10,380 bases of DNA from Acetobacteraceae bacterium (GTDB lineage Bacteria > Pseudomonadota > Alphaproteobacteria > Acetobacterales > Acetobacteraceae). Where the stretch lies: NCBI GenBank assembly GCA_020853405.1, contig JADYYZ010000311.1, positions 1 to 10,380 of the forward strand, in the 5' to 3' direction. The notes beneath the pieces were generated by a model, which was not told the DNA's origin, did not search any database, and worked only from the letters and a program-made list of their open reading frames with translations. Numbering within the stretch: the stretch's first letter is position 1; every line of letters begins with the position of its first letter. This document shows, one piece after another, positions 1 to 5,284 of this stretch. The position numbers and the translations under genes were made by a program.

Positions 1-149
1 AAACGGCGCTGGCCGTGAACGAGACCCGCCGCAACGCCGAGACGGTGGTGCGGGCGATGGTCGAGATGGGGCTGCCGAGCGAGCGGATCGCGCTCTCCTC
101 GGCGATCAACCCGCGCGGCCAGAACGAGGTGCTGGTGTTCGTGCGATAG
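1..149 (+). CDS. C-terminal fragment of an OmpA-like (peptidoglycan-binding) protein, partial
   Basis: An open frame enters from the left edge (first full codon at position 3) and stops at TAG 147-149, leaving 48 residues. The segment TRRNAETVVRAMVEMGLPSE followed by RIALSS and the ending NEVLVFVR has the pattern of the last helix and strand of OmpA/MotB-like domains: an R-rich helix in which 'A-x-x-V-x-x-x-L/M-x-x-x-G-L/V-P-x-x-R-I' precedes a short loop and a terminal beta strand. In OmpA-like domains this fold binds the diaminopimelate of peptidoglycan in the periplasm. The N-terminus, signal peptide and most of the domain lie outside the window, so the family call rests on a short segment and is tentative. 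The gene converges on the creatininase-family gene, whose stop codon is 52 bp away. Confidence 0.4.
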   Translation, partial: TALAVNETRRNAETVVRAMVEMGLPSERIALSSAINPRGQNEVLVFVR

Positions 150-201
150 CGGTACTCGGCCCCGTTCCCGGGCAATCCGCCGCGTCTTTTTCGTGATCCG
201 C

Positions 202-978
202 CTACGGCGCCTGTTTCGTCCAGGTGGCCGGGCTGCACAGCGCCGCGCACAGCGCCGCCGAACAGGCCGCGAGCAGCCGTTCCCCCTTCCCGGCGCTGGC
301 GCGTCGCGCATCGCCGATCACCCCGCTGGTCGAGCGTTCCGCGAAATCGCGCCAGACGATCACCGGGTCGGGGGTGCCGGCCGAGACGGTGGCGGGGGCG
401 CCGCCGAACGCCTCCGCCAGGCGCTCGCGCCGCACCTGGCCCGGCTCGACCGCCAGCATCATGCTGGTCTCGGCCTCGCAGGCATGGCGCACGCCGGGCT
501 GGTCTTCCAGGATCGCGCGCGCCTCGGATTCCGCCAGCAACCAGTACGTCGCACCGGCCGAGCGCAGGCCCTCGATCGTGGCCGCCTCCTGCAGGATGAC
601 CGACAGTGCCGCGACGTTGCCGCCATGGCCGTTCAGCACGAACAGCCGCGCGAAGCCGGAGGCGCGGACGCTTCCCGCGATGCCGAGGATGACCGCGCGG
701 AAGGCATCGAAGGGCAGGCTCACCGTGCCGCCGAACGGCAGGTGATGATCGCTCATCCCCGACCACACCGGCGGCAGCACCAGCACCTCGCTGCCGCGCG
801 CCGTGGCCAGTTCGGCGCCCCGCTTCGCGACCTCGCCGCACAGGCGGAAATCGACCATGGTGGAAAGGTGCGGCCCGTGCTGCTCCAGCGCCGCCACCGG
901 CAGGATCACGATCGCGCCGCGCGCCGCCGCCTCGCGCAGTTCGGGCGCCGAATGCTCGGCCCAGAGAACACTTGTCAT
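202..978 (-). CDS. Creatininase-family amidohydrolase (metal-dependent, substrate unknown)
   Basis: This 258-residue protein belongs to the creatininase family of metal-dependent amidohydrolases, which includes creatinine amidohydrolase, enzymes of pterin/flavin-related pathways and MftE of mycofactocin synthesis. Visible signatures are LPVAALEQHGPHL (E32, H34), D43 in a TMVDFRL segment, the glycine-rich NGHGGN (H118) and HACEAETS (H165, E168/E170), which together supply the usual dinuclear metal ligands and catalytic acid. Length matches the family (about 240-270). True creatininase has NGHYEN where this protein has NGHGGN, so creatinine is not the likely substrate. The ATG at 978-976 overlaps the ftsY stop (ATGA) and has a strong GAGGAG ribosome site at 989-984, so it is translationally coupled to ftsY as the last gene of the dapF-mtaB-ftsY block. 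There is no signal peptide, so it should be cytoplasmic. No mycofactocin genes are nearby. Confidence 0.88.
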   Translation of the reverse strand: MTSVLWAEHSAPELREAAARGAIVILPVAALEQHGPHLSTMVDFRLCGEVAKRGAELATARGSEVLVLPPVWSGMSDHHLPFGGTVSLPFDAFRAVILGIAGSVRASGFARLFVLNGHGGNVAALSVILQEAATIEGLRSAGATYWLLAESEARAILEDQPGVRHACEAETSMMLAVEPGQVRRERLAEAFGGAPATVSAGTPDPVIVWRDFAERSTSGVIGDARRASAGKGERLLAACSAALCAALCSPATWTKQAP

Positions 979-2105
979 GGAATCTCCTCAACGCCGACCA
1001 GGCTTTGTGCGAATGCCCGCGGCTCGAACGGCCGCAGGTCGAGAGCCTTCTCGCCGACGCCCACGGCATGCACCGGCAGCCCGAATTCCTGCGCCAAAGC
1101 CACCACGACGCCGCCCTTGGCGCTGCCGTCGAGCTTGGTCACGACGAGGCCGGTGACGTTGGTGATCTCGCGGAACACTTTCGCCTGCTGCACGGCGTTC
1201 TGGCCGGTGGTGGCATCGAGCACCAGCAGCACGGCGTGCGGTGCCGTCTCGTCGCGCTTCTTCAGCACGCGGATCACCTTGGCCAGTTCCGCCATCAGGT
1301 TCGCCTTGTTGTGCAGCCGGCCTGCGGTGTCGATCAGCAGCACGTCGGCGCCCTGGGCCTGCGCCGTCTCCAGCGCCTCGTAGGCAAGGCCGGCGGCATC
1401 GGCGCCGGGCGCGCCCGCGACCACCGGCGCGCCGGTGCGCTCGCCCCAGACCTTCAGCTGCTCGACCGCGGCGGCCCGGAACGTGTCGCAGGCGGCCAGC
1501 ATGCAGGAGAGGCCCTGCGCCCCCCACTGGGCGGCCAGTTTGGCGATGGTGGTGGTCTTGCCGGTGCCGTTCACGCCGACCACCAGCACCACCCAGGGCG
1601 CGCGCGACGGCTCCGGCACCAGCGGCACCGCGACCGGCGCCAGGATCTCGGCAATCTCCGCCGCCAGCGCCTCGCGCACCTCGCGCTCGGTGACCTCGCG
1701 GCCGAAGCGCGTGCTGCGGAAGCCGGCGATGATGCGCTCGCTCGCCGCCACGCCCAGGTCGGCGGACAGCAGCAGGTCGGACAGGTCCTCGAGCGCCGCC
1801 TCGTCGAGCTTGCGCCGGGTGAACAGCTGGCCGATGCCGCCCGAGAGTTTTTCCGCCGTGCGCGACAGGCCCTGGCGCAGGCGCGCGAACAGACCCTGCC
1901 GCGCCGGCGGTTCCTGGGCGACCTCGGCGATCAGGTCCGGCGCCGGCGTCGGTTCGAGTTGCAGAATCTCGGGCGCGGCCCGCGGGGCGAGTTCGGCGGC
2001 CGGTGCGGGCACGGGCTGCCCAGGCGGGGGCTGGGCAGGCGGGTCAGCCGTGCGCTCCGGCGCCTCGGCCGGCTTGCGTCGAAAAAACCTGCCGAACAGG
2101 GCCAT
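975..2105 (-). CDS. ftsY: Signal recognition particle receptor FtsY
   Basis: FtsY is the SRP-type GTPase at the inner membrane that docks SRP-ribosome complexes and delivers nascent membrane proteins to SecYEG. With the ATG at 2105-2103 it has 376 residues. Residues 1-11 (MALFGRFFRRK) form a short basic/amphipathic membrane-targeting start, followed by a Pro/Ala/Glu-rich variable A region to about 68. The N domain is about 70-135. The G domain carries P-loop GVNGTGKTT (177-185), DTFRAAAVEQ (207-216), DTAGR (259-263), TKLDGS (323-328) and the closing GVGEKALDLRPF (349-360). An in-frame TTG at 2111 would add two residues, but the ATG overlaps the mtaB stop by one base (TGATG) and lies 8-13 nt after a G-run that can serve as ribosome site, so the ATG is preferred. 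Its stop overlaps the next gene's start by 4 bases. The gene order dapF-mtaB-ftsY is familiar from Alphaproteobacteria. Confidence 0.97.
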   Translation of the reverse strand: MALFGRFFRRKPAEAPERTADPPAQPPPGQPVPAPAAELAPRAAPEILQLEPTPAPDLIAEVAQEPPARQGLFARLRQGLSRTAEKLSGGIGQLFTRRKLDEAALEDLSDLLLSADLGVAASERIIAGFRSTRFGREVTEREVREALAAEIAEILAPVAVPLVPEPSRAPWVVLVVGVNGTGKTTTIAKLAAQWGAQGLSCMLAACDTFRAAAVEQLKVWGERTGAPVVAGAPGADAAGLAYEALETAQAQGADVLLIDTAGRLHNKANLMAELAKVIRVLKKRDETAPHAVLLVLDATTGQNAVQQAKVFREITNVTGLVVTKLDGSAKGGVVVALAQEFGLPVHAVGVGEKALDLRPFEPRAFAQSLVGVEEIP

Positions 2106-3319
2106 CAGCAAGCCCCCCCGGCGGCGGCTTCTCCCAGCAGCGTCGCGTTGTCGCGAACGCCGGTCACGCGCACCGCCATCAGCGTGCCCGCCGCCGGCGC
2201 CGGGCCGGCGAGTTCGAGGCGCGCGAAATGCTCGGTGTGGCCGGCACGGGTTTCCGAAAGGAACTGCACGGTGCGGCCAAGCTGCGTGGCAGCGAACCGC
2301 CGTGCCGCCATTGCCCCCGCCGCCCTGAGCCGCGCCGCCCGTTCGCGCCGGGCCGCGTCGGGAACCTGCGGCATGCGCGCCGCCGGTGTCCCCGGCCGCG
2401 GCGAATAGGCAAATACGTGCAGCCAGGTCAGCCCTGCCTCCTCGACCAGCGACAGCGTGCCGGCGAAGGCTGCCTCGGTCTCGGTCGGGAAGCCGGCGAT
2501 CAGGTCGGCGCCGAACACCAGGTCGGGGCGCCGGCGCCGTGCGGCCGCGACGAAGCCCAGCGCATCGGCGCGAAGATGCCGCCGCTTCATGCGCTTCAGG
2601 ATCAGGTCGTCGCCCGCCTGGAGCGAGAGATGCAGGTGCGGCATCAGCCTTGGTTCCTCCGCCAGCGCGGCGAGCAGGGCCGGATCGACCTCGGCGACGT
2701 CGATCGACGACAGCCGGAGCCGCGGCAGGTCGGGCACACGCCGCAGCACCGTCCGCACCAGGTCGCCCAGCGCCAGCTCGTCCTCGCGCCAGGCGGTGAG
2801 GTCGACGCCCGAAAGCACCACCTCGCGGGCGCCCGCCTCGACCGCGGCCCGTGCTCCTGCGATCACCTCGGCCAGCCTGGTGCTGCGCGAGGCGCCGCGG
2901 CCGATCGGGATCACGCAGAAGGTACAGGCATGGTCGCAGCCGCCCTGCGCCTCGATCACGGCGCGGGTGCGGTGCAGCGGCGGGGCGGCAGCGAAGGGGG
3001 CGCGCGCCCCCCAGCTCGCGGGATCGAGCTTGGCCGCGTTCGGCACGATCCGCGCGACGCCCGGCAGCGCCGCCCAGGCTGCGGGCGCGATGCTTGCGCC
3101 GCAGCCGGTCACCACCACCGGCGCGCCGATTGCGACCGCAGCGCGCACCGCGCGCCGGCCGTCTGCCTCGGCCTCGGCGGTGACCGCGCAGCTGTTCACG
3201 ACGCGGGTGTTCCGGTCGCCGGCCGCCTGGAGCATCGCGCCGATGCGCGCGCCTTCAGCGAGGTTCAGGCGGCAGCCGAAACTCCTGACCTGCCCGGGAT
3301 CTCCGTCCTGCCCGGTCAC
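2105..3319 (-). CDS. mtaB: tRNA t6A37 methylthiotransferase MtaB
   Basis: MtaB converts N6-threonylcarbamoyladenosine at position 37 of tRNAs reading ANN codons into its 2-methylthio form, using two [4Fe-4S] clusters and radical SAM chemistry. The 404-residue protein shows all three modules. The N-terminal methylthiotransferase domain has cluster cysteines C16 (SFGCRLN), C44 (VNSCAVT) and C73 (VTGCGAS). The radical SAM core has C128xxxC132xxC135 (GGCDHACTFC), LSSIDVAEVDP (203-213), HLSLQAGDD (230-238) and DLIAGFPTET (272-281). The C-terminal TRAM domain is about 346-398. The CRLN and NSCAVT forms and the length favour the MtaB (YqeV) group over MiaB or RimO. The start is the GTG at 3319-3317, which overlaps the dapF TGA as GTGA and places the first cysteine motif at the usual distance. 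The frame stays open upstream to 3535, but that part lies over dapF and does not look like protein. No independent ribosome site is obvious, consistent with coupling to dapF. Confidence 0.93.
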   Translation of the reverse strand: MTGQDGDPGQVRSFGCRLNLAEGARIGAMLQAAGDRNTRVVNSCAVTAEAEADGRRAVRAAVAIGAPVVVTGCGASIAPAAWAALPGVARIVPNAAKLDPASWGARAPFAAAPPLHRTRAVIEAQGGCDHACTFCVIPIGRGASRSTRLAEVIAGARAAVEAGAREVVLSGVDLTAWREDELALGDLVRTVLRRVPDLPRLRLSSIDVAEVDPALLAALAEEPRLMPHLHLSLQAGDDLILKRMKRRHLRADALGFVAAARRRRPDLVFGADLIAGFPTETEAAFAGTLSLVEEAGLTWLHVFAYSPRPGTPAARMPQVPDAARRERAARLRAAGAMAARRFAATQLGRTVQFLSETRAGHTEHFARLELAGPAPAAGTLMAVRVTGVRDNATLLGEAAAGGAC

Positions 3320-4152
3320 AGCGGATAGGCGTCGAGATCGAGCCGCCCCTCGAACGCGGTCATCCAGGGACCGGTCATCACCACATGGCCATCGGCCCGC
3401 CAGTGGATGTGCAGCGTGCCGCCCGGCAGCAGCACATCCGCCGCATGTGCGGTGAGCTTGCGCCGCGCCGCGTTCACCACCGCGGCACAGGCGCCGGAGC
3501 CGCAGGCGCGGGTCTCGCCGGCGCCACGCTCCCACACCCTGAGCTTCAGCCGGTGCGGCGCCAGGATTTCCGCGAACCCGATATTGGCGCGTTGCGGGAA
3601 CAGCGGGTCGTGTTCCAGCTCGTGGCCCAGCGCCTCGACCGGCAGGTTCTTCACATCATCGACGAAGAAGGTGACGTGCGGGTTGCCCATGCTGCAGGCG
3701 GCGGGATCGTGCACCGGCTGGGGCAGGCCATCGCGGGCGAGCGGCAGGTGCAGCGTGTCGAGCTCGCGTGCCAGGGGCACGTCGCGCCAGCCGAGCCGCA
3801 CCGGCCCCATATCGACCGCGACCAGGCCGTCGCCCCGGCTTTCCGCCATCAGCTCGCCGGCAAGGGTGCGGATCACGGCGTGGCCGCGGCCGGATTCGGC
3901 CATCAGCAGGCCGGCGACGCAGCGCGTGCCGTTGCCGCAGGCTTCCGCCTCCGAGCCGTCGGCGTTCAGGATGCGCAGATAGGCATCGGCGCCGTCCGCC
4001 GCCTCGATCAGCAGCAGCTGGTCGAAGCCGACGCCGGTGCGCCGGTCGGCGATCGCGGCGGCGCGCGCCTGGCTGATCGGCAGCCGTCCGGCGCGCCCGT
4101 CGAGCACGACGAAGTCGTTGCCGCCGAAATGCATTTTCCTGAACGGGGTCAT
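3316..4152 (-). CDS. dapF: Diaminopimelate epimerase DapF
   Basis: DapF interconverts LL- and meso-diaminopimelate in the cytoplasm, feeding both lysine synthesis and peptidoglycan. The 278-residue product (E. coli 274) has the two-cysteine acid/base pair: C72 in ACGNGTRC and C217 in RACGSGACA. MGNPHVTFF (155-163), NADGSEAEACGNG (63-75) and ERGAGETRACGSG (208-220) are also standard, and the two pseudo-symmetric halves are intact. The substrate-binding N-terminal motif reads KMHFGGNDF rather than the usual KMHGLGNDF, with the binding asparagine kept (N12). The ATG at 4152 gives the family's usual N-terminus; a GTG at 4176 would add eight residues and is less likely. It is the first gene of the minus-strand block and its TGA overlaps the mtaB GTG. 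It is divergent from the small gene at 4203, with a 50-bp shared upstream region in which I see no convincing promoter for dapF. Confidence 0.96.
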   Translation of the reverse strand: MTPFRKMHFGGNDFVVLDGRAGRLPISQARAAAIADRRTGVGFDQLLLIEAADGADAYLRILNADGSEAEACGNGTRCVAGLLMAESGRGHAVIRTLAGELMAESRGDGLVAVDMGPVRLGWRDVPLARELDTLHLPLARDGLPQPVHDPAACSMGNPHVTFFVDDVKNLPVEALGHELEHDPLFPQRANIGFAEILAPHRLKLRVWERGAGETRACGSGACAAVVNAARRKLTAHAADVLLPGGTLHIHWRADGHVVMTGPWMTAFEGRLDLDAYPL

Positions 4153-4190
4153 CGACGAGCCTACATATCGCGCCACCGCGCGTTCGGGTC

Positions 4191-4196
4191 TAGGCT
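4191..4196 (+). promoter_or_regulatory. Candidate -10 element for a leaderless transcript of the small gene at 4203
   Basis: The hexamer TAGGCT ends six bases before the ATG at 4203. That is the distance expected if transcription began at the A of the start codon. There is no good ribosome binding site in front of this ATG, and leaderless genes with a TAxxxT box just ahead of ATG are common in GC-rich Alphaproteobacteria. No recognisable -35 box is seen at the expected 17-bp distance, so this is a suggestion only. The AGG inside the hexamer could alternatively act as a weak ribosome site. Confidence 0.35.
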
Positions 4197-4202
4197 TGCC
4201 CC

Positions 4203-4424
4203 ATGGACACGGTGCTTGCCAGCCTGGTCACCCAGTTGCTGGCGTGGGTCGCGGCCGGGCCGCGCACGCACGCCGATGCCATGGAGGTCTGGCGCACCTC
4301 GTGCCCGCGCCTGCCGGCGTGGGAGGAGGCGCTGGATCAGGGCCTGATCGTCTGTCCCGGCGCCGGTGCCGTACCGGTCAGCCTGACGCCGGCCGGGCGC
4401 GACTGGCTGGCCAGGAACGGCTGA
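4203..4424 (+). CDS. Small conserved hypothetical protein with a winged-helix-like C-terminus
   Basis: This 73-residue protein is rich in helix formers (MDTVLASLVTQLLAWVAAG) and contains a distinctive middle segment, RTHADAMEVWRTSCPRLPAW followed by EEALDQGLI, then ends SLTPAGRDWLARNG. I recall small alphaproteobacterial proteins of unknown function with a 'MEAWRTSCPRL-W-ED' core, so it looks like a real, conserved gene rather than a chance frame. The LTPAGRxxL ending resembles the last strand and helix of winged-helix proteins such as MarR-like regulators, but at this length a complete DNA-binding fold is uncertain and no function is assigned. It is divergent from dapF and upstream of rpmI on the same strand. 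Its TGA lies inside the first unit of a 13-bp tandem repeat, so its last residues (RNG) are encoded by that unit. Confidence 0.75.
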   Translation: MDTVLASLVTQLLAWVAAGPRTHADAMEVWRTSCPRLPAWEEALDQGLIVCPGAGAVPVSLTPAGRDWLARNG

Positions 4425-4463
4425 GAGGAACGGCTGAGGGGAACGGCTGAGGGGCACGGCTGA
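4413..4463 (+). repeat. 13-bp tandem repeat, four units, across the end of the small gene
   Basis: Units are AGGAACGGCTGAG at 4413-4425 and 4426-4438 (identical), GGGAACGGCTGAG at 4439-4451 and GGGCACGGCTGA at 4452-4463 (last unit lacks its final G). The first unit contains the stop codon of the small gene at 4422-4424. Because 13 is not a multiple of three, the TGAs at 4422, 4435, 4448 and 4461 cover all three reading frames. The array probably arose by slippage from the gene's own 3' end. Confidence 0.9.
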
Positions 4464-4464
4464 T

Positions 4465-4479
4465 CCGCAGCACCTGCGG
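4465..4479 (+). terminator. Short perfect hairpin downstream of the small gene, no T-tract
   Basis: CCGCAG (4465-4470) and CTGCGG (4474-4479) form a perfect 6-bp stem with a 3-nt CAC loop, extendable by weak T-G, A-T and G-T pairs on the outside. It lies 40 bp after the stop of the small gene and just before a -35 candidate. No T-run follows, so it could be a weak or Rho-assisted end of the upstream transcript or simply chance in GC-rich DNA. Confidence 0.3.
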
Positions 4480-4480
4480 G

Positions 4481-4509
4481 TTGCGCGGGCCGGGCGGCTG
4501 CCCTATACG
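4481..4509 (+). promoter_or_regulatory. Candidate sigma-70 promoter for rpmI-rplT
   Basis: TTGCGC (4481-4486) and TATACG (4504-4509) are separated by exactly 17 bp. They match 3 of 6 and 4 of 6 of the E. coli consensus, including TTG and TATA. TATACG is one of few AT-rich hexamers in the gap and the position suits the highly expressed ribosomal protein genes downstream. Transcription would begin near 4516, giving a leader of roughly 87 nt before the rpmI start. A promoter further upstream cannot be excluded. Confidence 0.5.
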
Positions 4510-4527
4510 CGCTCCTCTTCTTGCCGC

Positions 4528-4587
4528 GCGCCGGCGCAGGGCATTGCCCGGCCGCGGGTTTCGTGCGCCCCGCGCGCACCCCACGAA
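4528..4587 (+). promoter_or_regulatory. Structured 5' leader of rpmI-rplT, possible L20 feedback region
   Basis: Three adjacent self-complementary segments lie in the predicted leader: GCGCCGGCGC (4528-4537), GGGC-ATT-GCCC (4539-4549) and GTGCGC (4563-4568) with GCGCAC (4574-4579) around a 5-nt loop. The last can compete with an alternative pairing of TTCGTG (4560-4565) with CACGAA (4582-4587), which ends three nucleotides before the AAGGA ribosome site (4590-4594). In E. coli and Bacillus, L20 represses its own operon by binding leader RNA, so a similar role is plausible, but no family-specific L20 leader could be recognised by eye. Confidence 0.35.
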
Positions 4588-4602
4588 CCAAGGACAGCGA
4601 AA

Positions 4603-4803
4603 ATGCCCAAGATGAAGACGAAAAGCAGCGTCAAGAAACGCTTCAAGATCACCGGCACCGGCAAGGTGCTGGCCGGACCCGGCATGAAGCGCCACGGCCT
4701 GATCAACCGCCCGCAGAAGATGAAGCGGCAGAATCGCGGCAGCCAGGTGCTGACGCCGATGGACGCCCGCACCGTCAAGCAGTGGGCGCCGTACGGCCTC
4801 TGA
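4603..4803 (+). CDS. rpmI: 50S ribosomal protein L35 (bL35)
   Basis: L35 is a small basic protein of the large ribosomal subunit. The 66-residue product begins MPKMKTKSSVKKRFKITGTG, the near-invariant bL35 start, keeps the GMKRHGLINRPQKMKRQNRG core and ends VKQWAPYGL, and matches the family length of about 64-67. The ATG has a good AAGGA ribosome site at 4590-4594, 8 nt upstream. It is followed by rplT after 26 bp, the standard rpmI-rplT order. infC, which often precedes rpmI, is not immediately upstream here; a small hypothetical gene and a promoter candidate take its place. Confidence 0.98.
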   Translation: MPKMKTKSSVKKRFKITGTGKVLAGPGMKRHGLINRPQKMKRQNRGSQVLTPMDARTVKQWAPYGL

Positions 4804-4829
4804 CCCCGCCCCGCTGAAAGGAACACGCC

Positions 4830-5201
4830 ATGGCACGCGTCAAGCGGGGTGTCACCAAGCACGCCCGCCACAAGAAGGTCCTGGAACTCGCCAAGGGCTA
4901 TGTCGGCCGCTCCGGCCATGCCTATCGCCCGGCGCTGGAGCGGGTCGAGAAGGCGCTGCGCTATGCCTATCGCGACCGGCGGGTGAAGAAGCGCGAGTTC
5001 CGCGGCCTTTGGATCCAGCGCATCAACGCCGCCGTGCGCGAGCACGGCCTGACCTACAGCCAGTTCATGGACGGGCTGCGCAAGGCGGGCCTCGATCTCG
5101 ATCGCAAGGTGCTGGCCGCGATCGCCTTCGATGACAGCGCGAGCTTCGCCGAGATCGTGAAGAAGGCCCAGCTTGCCCGCCAGGCTTCTGCCCACGGCTG
5201 A
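4830..5201 (+). CDS. rplT: 50S ribosomal protein L20 (bL20)
   Basis: L20 binds 23S rRNA early in 50S assembly and, in several bacteria, represses its own operon. The 123-residue product starts MARVKRGVTKHARHKKVLEL and contains AYRDRRVKKREFRGLWIQRI followed by NAAVREHGLTYSQFMDGLRK, the conserved arginine/lysine-rich long helix and globular domain of bL20. Length is typical (E. coli 118) with a slightly longer, Ala/Gln-rich tail. An AAAGGA ribosome site at 4817-4822 lies 7 nt before the ATG. The TGA is followed 30 bp later by a terminator-like hairpin, so part of transcription probably ends here while the rest continues into pheS-pheT. Confidence 0.98.
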   Translation: MARVKRGVTKHARHKKVLELAKGYVGRSGHAYRPALERVEKALRYAYRDRRVKKREFRGLWIQRINAAVREHGLTYSQFMDGLRKAGLDLDRKVLAAIAFDDSASFAEIVKKAQLARQASAHG

Positions 5202-5231
5202 GTTCTCCCCACGCGGGGGCCACGTCGTTCG

Positions 5232-5267
5232 AAGGGGGTCGCCGGGTCGAGGCGGCCCCTTTTCTTT
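5232..5267 (+). terminator. Intrinsic terminator or attenuator between rplT and pheS
   Basis: AAGGGG (5232-5237) pairs with CCCCTT (5256-5261), and CGCC (5240-5243) with GGCG (5251-5254). A small bulge around GT/G separates the two helices and the loop is 7 nt. The stem runs directly into TTTTCTTT (5260-5267), the usual layout of a Rho-independent terminator. The pheS start codon follows at 5273 or 5285, so terminated and read-through transcripts would separate ribosomal protein genes from pheST. A smaller hairpin, CCCC-ACGC-GGGG (5207-5218), lies upstream. Confidence 0.75.
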
Positions 5268-5284
5268 GCCACATGAGTGATCCG

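Noticed and set aside
150..201. TCTTTTT run (185-191) as a terminator for the OmpA-like gene
   Set aside because: No stable stem sits directly before the T-run; only 3-4 bp pairings with wide loops can be drawn.
202..978. Mycofactocin peptidase MftE
   Set aside because: MftE belongs to the same family, but no mftA-D genes are nearby and the gene sits in a housekeeping operon.
3320..3535. N-terminal extension of mtaB
   Set aside because: The frame is open, but the added residues are Arg/Gly-rich, overlap dapF out of frame and precede the normal MtaB N-terminus; the GTG at 3319 fits better.
4413..4463. Tandem repeat as a CRISPR-like array or attachment site
   Set aside because: Units are contiguous 13-mers without spacers, and there is no integrase, tRNA end or cas gene in the window.
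5160..5272. Phe-rich leader peptide for pheST attenuation
   Set aside because: No short frame with a start, a run of Phe codons and a stop lies ahead of the terminator; only isolated TTC/TTT codons are seen.
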